From Enterobacter asburiae (GTDB lineage Bacteria > Pseudomonadota > Gammaproteobacteria > Enterobacterales > Enterobacteriaceae), in the NCBI RefSeq assembly GCF_024599655.1, contig NZ_CP102247.1, positions 3,100,001-3,164,000 of the forward strand: a DNA stretch of 64,000 nt. Reading direction: 5' to 3'. The notes under the pieces are model-generated. The model ran no database searches. It had not been told where the DNA came from and saw nothing but the letters and a program-made list of their open reading frames with translations. The position numbers were made by a program, and so were the translations under genes. Below are positions 33,391 to 40,557 of this stretch, piece by piece (positions within the stretch are counted from its first letter, which is position 1; each line of letters starts with the position of its first letter).

Positions 33391-33585
33391 CGCATGTTGC
33401 ACACCCCGGGGGGATGAGAATCCCCGACCGGGGTTCGACAACTGGCGACAGCCAGTTGGACAGACTGAGAGCGAAGCGAACAGGCTGCCCGCAGGGCGAG
33501 CGAAGCGAGTCAATCCCCCCCGGTGCTATATGCAGCTCGGTGCGGCCTGAGCCCCTCACCCTGCCCCTCTCCCCAGGGGAGAGGG
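33391..33585. repeat. Structured 3' block of tRNA-Ser, copy 1
   Basis: This block is nearly identical to 36441-36629. It contains in order: CCCCG-AC-CGGGG followed by TTCGA, giving GGGGTTCGA like a tRNA T-arm (33422-33437); a perfect hairpin AACTGGC-GACA-GCCAGTT (33440-33457); GCCC-GCA-GGGC (33487-33497) set between two GCGAAGCGA repeats; and a palindromic tail CCCTCTCCCC-AGGGGAGAGGG-like sequence (about 33564-33585). Short open frames across it are shared by both copies but show no protein features. It lies beyond the tRNA terminator. Confidence 0.85.
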
Positions 33586-33590
33586 AAGTG

Positions 33591-34496
33591 CTACTCTTCC
33601 ACCATCCGCGCATACTCTTCGGTCAGAAAATCCACCAGCGTCCTGACCGACGGCAGCAGACCGCGCCGCGAAGGGTAAACCGCGTGAATCACTTCCCGTC
33701 GGGGTTCCCACGCGTCCAGCACCCTTATCAGTTCCCCTGACGCAAGCTGATCCTTCACCATCAATATCGGTAGCTGCACCACGCCGATACCTGCCATGGC
33801 AGCTTCACGAAGCGCCAGCATATCGGTGGTGATCAATCGAGGATGGTAATGGATCTCCGCTTTAGCACCTCCGGGACCGGACAGATCCCATTTATGAATA
33901 TGTTTCCCCTCGTTCATGCTTAACCCAGGCCAGGCGCTGAGTTCAGACGGGACGACCGGTTTTCCCAGGCGTTGGATCAAGGCCGGACCCGCGACCAGAC
34001 AATGTCCTCTGTCAGCCAGCACTCTTAAAACCAGATCGCTGTCATCAAATGGACGCGGGCGTACGCGGATCGCGACATCTACACCCTCTCCCACCAGGTC
34101 TACCCGCCGGTTGGTCGCCTCAAGCTGAAGATTGATGCCGGGGTAGCGCGCCATAAATCTGGCCAGCATCGGACCAACGTGGACATGCAATAAGGTTATC
34201 GGGCACGTGATCCTGACGATACCGCGCGGTTCAGCCTGCAGTGCCGCCACGGCTTCCTCCGCGGCCTCGGCCTCCACCATCATCGCCTTACAGTGCTGAT
34301 AGAAAGTCTGCCCCACTTCCGTCACCGTAAACTGCCGCGTAGTGCGCTGTATCAACCGTACGCCAAGCCGCTCCTCCAACTGCGCGATCCTGCGGCTCAG
34401 TTTGGACTTAGGTTGGTCGAGCGCCCTTCCCGCCGCCGCAAAGCCACCGTAGTCGACCACCTTCACAAACCAGACGAAGTCATTGAGATCTTGCAT
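33591..34496 (-). CDS. LysR-family transcriptional regulator
   Basis: The 301-residue protein has a LysR winged helix-turn-helix at the N-terminus (MQDLNDFVWFVKVVDYGGFA, AAGRALDQPKSKLSRRIAQL, residues about 1-60) and a LysR substrate-binding domain (residues about 90-295). It is divergent from a pirin and an isochorismatase-family gene across 109 bases, so it most likely controls them. Relatives in this subgroup often regulate quinone- or aldehyde-responsive enzymes. No gene symbol is assigned. The gene ends 5 bases after the repeat block, so the block directly abuts it. Confidence 0.9.
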   Translation of the reverse strand: MQDLNDFVWFVKVVDYGGFAAAGRALDQPKSKLSRRIAQLEERLGVRLIQRTTRQFTVTEVGQTFYQHCKAMMVEAEAAEEAVAALQAEPRGIVRITCPITLLHVHVGPMLARFMARYPGINLQLEATNRRVDLVGEGVDVAIRVRPRPFDDSDLVLRVLADRGHCLVAGPALIQRLGKPVVPSELSAWPGLSMNEGKHIHKWDLSGPGGAKAEIHYHPRLITTDMLALREAAMAGIGVVQLPILMVKDQLASGELIRVLDAWEPRREVIHAVYPSRRGLLPSVRTLVDFLTEEYARMVEE

Positions 34497-34605
34497 AAAT
34501 CCTCATCGTTCTATTTTCGGAACAGTGAATGCCATTTTCACTATCTACCGGGACATTAACTCTGAATATAAGCTAATTACATCAACAGAACATCAGGAGT
34601 TAATC

Positions 34606-35466
34606 ATGAAAAACGTAACAGGCGTTTATACCGCTCCGCGTCAGCACTGGGTTGGCGATGGTTTTCCGGTTCGTTCGATGTTTTCTTACCAAACCCACGG
34701 CGAGCCGCTGAGTCCGTTCCTGCTGCTGGACTACGCAGGTCCGTACACCTTTCCGGCAGATGGGGCGAAACGCGGCGTAGGCCAACATCCTCACCGGGGT
34801 TTTGAAACGGTCACCATCGTCTATTCCGGTGAAGTAGAGCATCGCGACTCCACGGGCAAGGGCGGCGTTATTGGCCCCGGCGACGTGCAGTGGATGACGG
34901 CAGGTGCAGGCATCCTGCACGAGGAGTTCCACTCAAGTGCGTTCTCGCAGAAAGGTGGAGAGCTGAAAATGATGCAGCTGTGGGTCAACCTGCCGGCGAA
35001 AGACAAAATGGCGGCACCGGGCTACCAGAGCATCACCAAAAGCGACATCCCGGTTGTGACGCTGCCGGATAACAGCGGCACCCTGCGGGTGATTGCCGGT
35101 CGCTACGACGAGGTTACCGGCCCTGCGCACACCTTCTCACCGCTCAACGTCTGGGACATCGCGCTGAACCAGGGAAGCCATCTGACGCTCAATCAGCCCG
35201 AAGGCTGGAGCACCGCGCTGGTCGTGCTTGAAGGCAACATCACGGTGAACGGTACAACGCAGGCAGGTGAAGCCCAGCTGGTCGTACTGAGTCAGGAAGG
35301 CGACAAACTGCACCTGGAGGCGAACAGCGATGCAAAAGTGCTGCTGATGGCCGGCGAGCCGCTGAATGAACCCATCGTGGGCTATGGCCCGTTTGTGATG
35401 AACAGTAAAAGCGAAATCAACGAAGCCATTCGTGATTTCAACTCCGGCCGCTTCGGCCAGATCTGA
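34606..35466 (+). CDS. Pirin family protein
   Basis: Pirins are bicupins that bind iron; some (E. coli YhhW) are quercetin dioxygenases. The ATG at 34606 has CAGGAG 6 bases upstream and gives 286 residues. The metal ligands are expected at His61, His63 (GQHPHRGFETV) and His105, Glu107 (GILHEEFHS). The C-terminal cupin (about residues 170-286) has the Pirin_C pattern ending NSKSEINEAIRDFNSGRFGQ. It lies 20 bases before the isochorismatase gene. The substrate is unknown. Confidence 0.93.
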   Translation: MKNVTGVYTAPRQHWVGDGFPVRSMFSYQTHGEPLSPFLLLDYAGPYTFPADGAKRGVGQHPHRGFETVTIVYSGEVEHRDSTGKGGVIGPGDVQWMTAGAGILHEEFHSSAFSQKGGELKMMQLWVNLPAKDKMAAPGYQSITKSDIPVVTLPDNSGTLRVIAGRYDEVTGPAHTFSPLNVWDIALNQGSHLTLNQPEGWSTALVVLEGNITVNGTTQAGEAQLVVLSQEGDKLHLEANSDAKVLLMAGEPLNEPIVGYGPFVMNSKSEINEAIRDFNSGRFGQI

Positions 35467-35486
35467 ACGTAATAAAGGAGAAGAAC

Positions 35487-36164
35487 ATGTCTACACCTGC
35501 GAATTTTAACGGCACCCGTCCGGTTATTGATGTGAACGATGCGGTGATGTTGCTTATCGATCACCAGAGCGGCCTGTTCCAGACCGTTGGAGATATGCCG
35601 ATGCCTGAACTGCGCGCCCGTGCGGCTGCGCTGGCAAAAATCGCGACCCTGGCGAAGATCCCGGTGATCACCACCGCGTCCGTCCCACAGGGACCGAACG
35701 GACCGCTTATCCCGGAGATCCACGCCAACGCGCCGCATGCGCAATATGTTGCCCGTAAAGGTGAGATCAACGCCTGGGATAACCCGGAGTTCGTGGACGC
35801 TGTGAAAGCGACCGGACGCAAGACGTTGATTATCGCGGGCACTATCACCAGCGTCTGCATGGCCTTCCCGTCAATCAGCGCGGTGGCGGACGGGTATAAA
35901 GTGTTTGCGGTGATTGATGCCTCCGGCACCTATAGCAAGATGGCGCAGGAGATCACCCTGGCTCGCGTGGTGCAGGCCGGTGTGGTTCCGATGGATACGG
36001 CGGCGGTGGCCTCTGAGATCCAGCGAACCTGGAACCGTGAGGACGCGGCTGAGTGGGCTGAGGTTTACACCCACATCTTCCCGGCTTATCAGCTGTTGAT
36101 CGAAAGCTACGGCAAAGCACAGGAAGTGGTTAAAAACAGCGAAGTGCTCGATTCACAGCGTTAA
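35487..36164 (+). CDS. Isochorismatase-family cysteine hydrolase (YcaC-like)
   Basis: The 225-residue protein resembles YcaC: LLIDHQSGLFQTVGDMP at the start with the catalytic Asp at residue 25, a Lys near residue 91 (ARKGEINAWDNPEF), and the nucleophilic Cys at residue 124 (AGTITSVCMAFPSISAVADG). This gives the Asp-Lys-Cys triad of the family. AAGGAG precedes the ATG. It is co-directional with the pirin gene and 20 bases from it, under presumed LysR control. The substrate is unknown; YcaC itself has no established one. Confidence 0.93.
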   Translation: MSTPANFNGTRPVIDVNDAVMLLIDHQSGLFQTVGDMPMPELRARAAALAKIATLAKIPVITTASVPQGPNGPLIPEIHANAPHAQYVARKGEINAWDNPEFVDAVKATGRKTLIIAGTITSVCMAFPSISAVADGYKVFAVIDASGTYSKMAQEITLARVVQAGVVPMDTAAVASEIQRTWNREDAAEWAEVYTHIFPAYQLLIESYGKAQEVVKNSEVLDSQR

Positions 36165-36239
36165 TAACCCGCTCCACGGCGTAAAAACCGTGGAGCTGAT
36201 TAATGCTTAACCGAACAGGCACTAAAGCTGAAAATCTGC

Positions 36240-36268
36240 TTGACCGTGTCAGCGCAACTCCCTATAGT
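36240..36268 (+). promoter_or_regulatory. Promoter of second tRNA-Ser gene
   Basis: TTGACC (36240-36245) and TATAGT (36263-36268) are separated by 17 bases, then a GC-rich discriminator AGCGCCCC. The sequence between the boxes differs from copy 1, so the promoters are not part of the duplicated block. Confidence 0.85.
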
Positions 36269-36311
36269 AGCGCCCCGTTGCCCCCCAAGCGGTCAGGCAG
36301 CAAAACAATAT

Positions 36312-36399
36312 GGTGAGGTGTCCGAGTGGCTGAAGGAGCACGCCTGGAAAGTGTGTATACGGCAACGTATCGGGGGTTCGAATCCCCCCCTCACCGCCA
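36312..36399 (+). tRNA. tRNA-Ser (anticodon GGA), copy 2
   Basis: All 88 bases are identical to the tRNA at 33262, including the encoded CCA, the long variable arm and the anticodon GGA. It lies 2963 bases after the end of copy 1, with its own promoter and terminator. Two identical genes for this isoacceptor are known in E. coli (serW and serX) but at separate loci. Confidence 0.97.
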
Positions 36400-36412
36400 T
36401 ATTTGAAGAAGA

Positions 36413-36440
36413 GCTCGTACGAAAGTACGGGCTTTTTTTT
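36413..36440 (+). terminator. Terminator of tRNA-Ser copy 2
   Basis: GCTCGTAC and GTACGGGC pair around GAAA, followed by eight T. Relative to copy 1, three stem positions changed on both arms so that pairing is kept. Confidence 0.95.
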
Positions 36441-36629
36441 GCATGTTGCACGCCTGCGGGGGGATGAGAATCCCCGACCGGGGTTCGACAACTGGCGACA
36501 GCCAGTTGGACAGACTGAGAGCGCAGCGAACAGGCTGCCCGCAGGGCGAGCGAAGCGAGTCAATCCCCCCCGGTGCTATATGCAACTCGATGCGGCCTGA
36601 GCCCCTCACCCTAACCCTCTCCCCAAGGG
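36441..36629. repeat. Structured 3' block of tRNA-Ser, copy 2
   Basis: This is the second copy of the block at 33391-33585, with a few substitutions. The T-arm-like CCCCG-AC-CGGGGTTCGA, the AACTGGC/GCCAGTT hairpin and the GCCC/GGGC hairpin are all conserved. Its palindromic tail (CCCTCACCCTAACCCTCTCC, then CCAAGGG) is cut by the insertion sequence at 36630 and resumes at 37909. Confidence 0.85.
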
Positions 36630-37908
36630 CTGAGGGTTCCCCAGAAAAATGAAAAGCACGATGAAGTGTGATCTACTGGTTGCGCTAACAAATCAGAAGA
36701 GACCTCATCGTGCCTTTACAGACAGTCTGCCAGAAATTTTTCTCCGCGTCTTTACCTGACATTCACAGCTTCCGGGTCAATGTCCTTGTTTCCATGGCCG
36801 TCGCCCTCACGCACGGGGCCAACCTGACCCTGACCAGCCTTGGACGTACCCTTCCCGGCAGGGCGCACGTCAAAAATAAAATTAAACGTGTCGACCGTGC
36901 CCTGGGTAATACCGCCCTTCACCGTGATATTCCCCGTATTCAGCACCTGCTCACACATACCATCACCTCCCTGATGCCCTTCTGCATGATTGCTGTCGAC
37001 TGGACAGGCTGGCATGACAGGAACTGGCATCTTCTGCGGGCAAGCCTGGTCTGTAATGGGCGTTCACTTCCGCTTATGAGTGAGGTTGTTCCCGCAGAGC
37101 TGGCACAGAACAGTGATGTCCAGTGCCGCTTCCTTGACCGCCTGCATGATGCCATCCCGAAAGATAAAGCCGTCACCATCATTACGGATGCAGGCTTCCG
37201 GACAGACTGGTTCCGGCATGTGAGCCTGCTGGGCTGGCGCTTCACCGGCAGGGTCAGGGGCTGTATCAGCTTCCGGCTGGAGGATGAGAAAAAGTGGATG
37301 AAAATCAGTGAGCTTGAGGCTACCGGACAACCGGTCTGCGTGGGTTACGGTGTCCTGTCCCGTAAACCACGAACGCCCTGTTACGGCCGGTTTTATCTGC
37401 ACAGGCGCCCGGAAGCAGGGCGTCACGGAAAGGGAGGAATGCCAAAAACACAGCGGGAACACCGCAGCAGCGCCCGTGAGCCCTGGCTGCTGTTCAGTAA
37501 TGCAGAGGGACTGGAGCCACACCAGATAATGGCGCTGTACAGCCGCCGAATGCAGATAGAACAGAACTTCCGGGACGACAAAAGTCCCCGCTTCGGGTTC
37601 GGTCTGAGGCTGAGCCGGAGTCAGGGAAAAGGGCGGCTGGAAGTGCTGAATATGGTCGCGGCAATGGCAAGTCTGGTGATGTGGCTGGCAGGTTACAGGG
37701 CAGAAAGACAGTGTTTACACTGGCACTATCAGGCAAGCAGCATCAGGCACAGGCGGGTGCTGTCATACCTGAGTCTGGCAGAAGAAGTCATCCGGCATGA
37801 GCCTGGAAAAGTGAGACGGCTAAATATAGGTAACGAGATGAAAAAGCTGGGAAAAGAGTACAGTAATATGGTCATGGTGGCATGACCATATTACTGGGGA
37901 TCCCTCAG
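36630..37908 (+). mobile_element. IS4-family (IS10 group) insertion sequence, complete
   Basis: The element is 1279 bases. Its ends are inverted repeats: CTGAGGGTTCCCCAG at 36630-36644 and the complement CTGGGGATCCCTCAG at 37894-37908, 15 bases with one mismatch. A perfect 9-base target duplication, CCCCAAGGG, flanks it at 36621-36629 and 37909-37917. IS10-group elements make 9-base duplications. One intact transposase gene fills it. A GATC lies in the right end and another at 36670-36673 near the transposase promoter, as in Dam-regulated IS10. I cannot name the exact element from memory. Confidence 0.96.
36710..37885 (+). CDS. IS4-family transposase (IS10 group)
   Basis: The 391-residue transposase starts at a GTG preceded by AGAAGAGACC. 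It has the RNase H-like DDE core: Asp97 in IAVDWTGWHD, Asp160 in IITDAGFRTDW, and Glu284 in the YREK signature YSRRMQIEQNFRDDK (Tyr277, Arg280, Glu284, Lys291). These positions are close to IS10 Asp97, Asp161 and Glu292. The reading frame is intact from end to end, so the element could still be active. Codon usage was not measured. It has no relation to the neighbouring genes. Confidence 0.95.
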   Translation: MPLQTVCQKFFSASLPDIHSFRVNVLVSMAVALTHGANLTLTSLGRTLPGRAHVKNKIKRVDRALGNTALHRDIPRIQHLLTHTITSLMPFCMIAVDWTGWHDRNWHLLRASLVCNGRSLPLMSEVVPAELAQNSDVQCRFLDRLHDAIPKDKAVTIITDAGFRTDWFRHVSLLGWRFTGRVRGCISFRLEDEKKWMKISELEATGQPVCVGYGVLSRKPRTPCYGRFYLHRRPEAGRHGKGGMPKTQREHRSSAREPWLLFSNAEGLEPHQIMALYSRRMQIEQNFRDDKSPRFGFGLRLSRSQGKGRLEVLNMVAAMASLVMWLAGYRAERQCLHWHYQASSIRHRRVLSYLSLAEEVIRHEPGKVRRLNIGNEMKKLGKEYSNMVMVA

Positions 37909-37934
37909 CCCCAAGGGAGAGGGAATAGAATGCA

Positions 37935-37964
37935 CAAAAAACAAAGCCCGGTTTCCCGGGCCTT
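37935..37964 (-). terminator. Terminator after phoH
   Basis: On the reverse strand GCCCGGG and CCGGGC pair around AAA, followed by TTTGTTTTTT. It lies 17 bases after the phoH stop, between phoH and the insertion sequence. Confidence 0.85.
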
Positions 37965-37980
37965 GAACACAACAGCAAAC

Positions 37981-39045
37981 TCAATAATACGCTTGCAGCG
38001 TGCGCTGACACAGAGCCGAGCGCACGCAGTCATCTTTGGTAAAGCGTACCACCCCAATCATCTCATCTTCCTCAAAACGTGACATGGCGTCGCTCAGCCC
38101 GGATTTCACGCCGGATGGCAGGTCACACTGGGTAATATCGCCGTTAACGATAACCGTCACGTTCTCCCCGAGGCGCGTTAAAAACATCTTCATTTGCGCA
38201 GCGGTCACGTTCTGAGCCTCGTCAAGAATGACGACCGCATTTTCAAATGTACGTCCGCGCATATAGGCGAACGGCGCGATTTCCACCTTGCCAATCTCTG
38301 GCCGCAGGCAGTACTGCATGAAGGATGCACCCAGTCGCTTCACCAGCACGTCATAGACGGGCCTGAAGTACGGGGCAAACTTCTCCGAAATATCTCCTGG
38401 CAAGAAGCCGAGATCTTCATCAGCCTGCAGTACCGGACGGGTAACAATAATTCTCTCCACGTCCTTATGGATCAATGCTTCCGCCGCTTTGGCTGCACTA
38501 ATCCAGGTTTTCCCGCATCCGGCTTCACCGGTTGCAAAGATGAGCTGTTTACTCTCGATAGCATTCAGGTAGTGCGCCTGAGCCTCATTGCGCGCCACAA
38601 TTGGAGAATTATCACGGCTGTCTCGGGCCATGCCAATTGCTTCTACGCCACTCATCTGCACAAGCGAGGTGACCGATTCTTCTTCACGCTGTTTATGGCT
38701 ACGTGAATCCCGTCTCAGCACACGTTTTGCTTCGCGACGAGCTTTGATCACTGCTTTTTGTCTTCCCATGGATAGCACCTTGAGTTGTTGGTATTCATCA
38801 CACGCGCCAGCTTCGGCACGATTATGCGCACGAACATCAGAGGGTTGGCTTCCTTGTAAGCCATTGCTTGCTTTATCGGATGACGATACGGAACAGCTAC
38901 GCGCACCGTTCTGCACGTCGGTCGAATCAGATTCTTGAGGAAGGGGGGAGAATTTAGTGGTGAGGAAATCGCTGCCGGAGTCTGAGCCTCCGCGCCGGGT
39001 GCTGCGGTTGTTATGTTTACCTTGTCCAGTACAGGACGCAACCAT
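37981..39045 (-). CDS. phoH: PhoH family ATPase
   Basis: PhoH is a phosphate-starvation-inducible P-loop ATPase, probably an RNA-associated helicase-like protein. The ATG at 39045, with GGAG 7 bases upstream, gives 354 residues as in E. coli. The ATPase core begins at MGRQKAVIKARREAKRVLRR; Walker A is FATGEAGCGKTWIS and Walker B is VVILDEAQNV. The first 92 residues are Ser-rich and poorly conserved except RAHNRAEAGACDEYQQLKVL. An internal ATG at 38769 with AAGG 8 bases upstream would give a 262-residue core protein, so two forms are possible. Confidence 0.92.
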   Translation of the reverse strand: MVASCTGQGKHNNRSTRRGGSDSGSDFLTTKFSPLPQESDSTDVQNGARSCSVSSSDKASNGLQGSQPSDVRAHNRAEAGACDEYQQLKVLSMGRQKAVIKARREAKRVLRRDSRSHKQREEESVTSLVQMSGVEAIGMARDSRDNSPIVARNEAQAHYLNAIESKQLIFATGEAGCGKTWISAAKAAEALIHKDVERIIVTRPVLQADEDLGFLPGDISEKFAPYFRPVYDVLVKRLGASFMQYCLRPEIGKVEIAPFAYMRGRTFENAVVILDEAQNVTAAQMKMFLTRLGENVTVIVNGDITQCDLPSGVKSGLSDAMSRFEEDEMIGVVRFTKDDCVRSALCQRTLQAYY

Positions 39046-39230
39046 TCGCGATCTCCATAGTGATTCAGCATCACTGCCGGGAACTACCGCTGTCTTATCT
39101 TAAGTACATCAGGAGTTATCATAAATGCAACATTTATTTTACCTGAATGCAACTTTTAAGACTGCTCCTGCAGCGGAATCAGTCTCATATATGAATATTA
39201 CAGAAATATAACAATAAGATAGTCATATGA

Positions 39231-39263
39231 AAAAATAATGTCCCCGCGAACGGTTGCGGGGAC
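39231..39263 (-). terminator. Terminator after efeB
   Basis: GTCCCCGC and GCGGGGAC pair (39240-39247 with 39256-39263). On the reverse strand ATTATTTTTT follows. Confidence 0.88.
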
Positions 39264-39268
39264 AATTA

Positions 39269-40552
39269 TCAGGCTTCAATAAGACCTTGAGCGAGGTACG
39301 CGTTGCTGTCGCGCACGCCCGGCAGGGCAAAGAAATAGCCGCCGCCGATAGGCTTAATGTACTCTTCCAGCGCTTCGCCGTTGAGCCGCTTCTGCACGGT
39401 CAGGAAACCTTTCTCCAGATCGTGCTGATAACAGACGAACAGCAGCCCCATATCAAGCTGGCCGGAGTTGGTCACGCCCAGCGAATAGCTGTAGCCCCGA
39501 CGCATCATCAGGCTGGACTGCGTCTCTTTGGTGCGCGGGTTAGCAAGACGGATATGGCTGTCCAGCGCGATGGTATCGCCATTGGGATCGCGGGCGTAGT
39601 CAGGCACGTCGTGCTCGTTCTTCATGCCGAGCGGTGCCCCGCTTTGCTTATCCCGACCAAAGATCTTCTGCTGCTCTTTCAGCGGCGTGCGGTCCCAGAA
39701 CTCCACGTGGAACTGAATAATGCGCACCGCCTGGTAGCTGCCGCCCACCGCCCACGCCGGTTCGCCCTGATCTGCCGTCACCCATACCACGTCTTTCATT
39801 AACGCCGCATCGCTGCTGTCCGGGTTGGCCGTACCGTCCTTAAAGCCCAGCAGGTTCACCGGGGTCTCTTTGCCTTTGCTGCGGGCGGCGTGGTCAGAGA
39901 TAAACCCTTCCCGCTTCCAGCGCACGCTCAGCAGATCCGGCGTGTGCTTGATAATATCGCGCAGGGCGTGGATCACCGTGTCCTGGGTATTGGCACAAAT
40001 TTGCAGGAGCAGGTCGCCGTGGCACAGCGCCGCGTCGAGGGAGTCATTCGGGAAGCGCGTCATTTTCTGCAGCGCTTTCGGCTTCTGTTTTGCCAACCCA
40101 TAGCGCGCGTCAAACAGCGACTCACCGAGCGAAACGGTAATGGTCAGGTTATCCGGGGCGATAAACGGCCCCAGAATGCCGGAGTCCATTGGCGGCAGGC
40201 GCGGGTTCGGCGTATCGGGCGCCGGTCCGCCCGCGGTGAGAAACGCGATGCGCGTCGTCAGCAGGCGGAACAGACGCGCCAAATCGGCTTTATCGCTTGC
40301 CAGTGAATCGAAGGCCACCAGCATCATGGACGCCTGCTGCGGCGTCAGGATGCCCGACTGATGCTCACCATAAAACGGCTGCGTCTCCGTGCGGGCATTG
40401 GGTGACAGCGTGCCGGGCGCGCTCTGCGGTTTCGCCGCATGCGCTACCGGACAACCCCCGGCCAGCGCAAGGGCGCCGCCCAGCGCCCCTACCCCTTTTA
40501 ACAATCGACGACGCGAAGGCTCAACCACGTCGTTCTCGTTATGCTTATTCAT
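39269..40552 (-). CDS. efeB: Haem-containing peroxidase EfeB
   Basis: EfeB (YcdB) is a Dyp-type peroxidase of the EfeUOB ferrous iron system, sent folded to the periplasm by the Tat pathway. The 427-residue precursor has the twin-arginine signal PSRRRLLKGVGALGGALALA and a Dyp domain with the GFKDGTANP loop carrying the catalytic Asp, and the proximal haem His in the FEVH-like HVEFWDRTPL region. E. coli EfeB has 423 residues. It is the last gene of efeUOB, 5 bases after efeO. Confidence 0.96.
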   Translation of the reverse strand: MNKHNENDVVEPSRRRLLKGVGALGGALALAGGCPVAHAAKPQSAPGTLSPNARTETQPFYGEHQSGILTPQQASMMLVAFDSLASDKADLARLFRLLTTRIAFLTAGGPAPDTPNPRLPPMDSGILGPFIAPDNLTITVSLGESLFDARYGLAKQKPKALQKMTRFPNDSLDAALCHGDLLLQICANTQDTVIHALRDIIKHTPDLLSVRWKREGFISDHAARSKGKETPVNLLGFKDGTANPDSSDAALMKDVVWVTADQGEPAWAVGGSYQAVRIIQFHVEFWDRTPLKEQQKIFGRDKQSGAPLGMKNEHDVPDYARDPNGDTIALDSHIRLANPRTKETQSSLMMRRGYSYSLGVTNSGQLDMGLLFVCYQHDLEKGFLTVQKRLNGEALEEYIKPIGGGYFFALPGVRDSNAYLAQGLIEA

Positions 40553-40557
40553 CGTGC

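Noticed and set aside
33226..33613. Short reverse reading frames across the tRNA-Ser and its 3' block (repeated near 36249-36609)
   Set aside because: They run through the tRNA and hairpins and recur only because the DNA is duplicated; no ribosome binding site or coding signs.
36630..37908. The insertion sequence considered as part of a composite transposon with the LysR-pirin-YcaC cassette
   Set aside because: Only one copy lies in the window and its target duplication closes on itself, so the cassette is outside the element.
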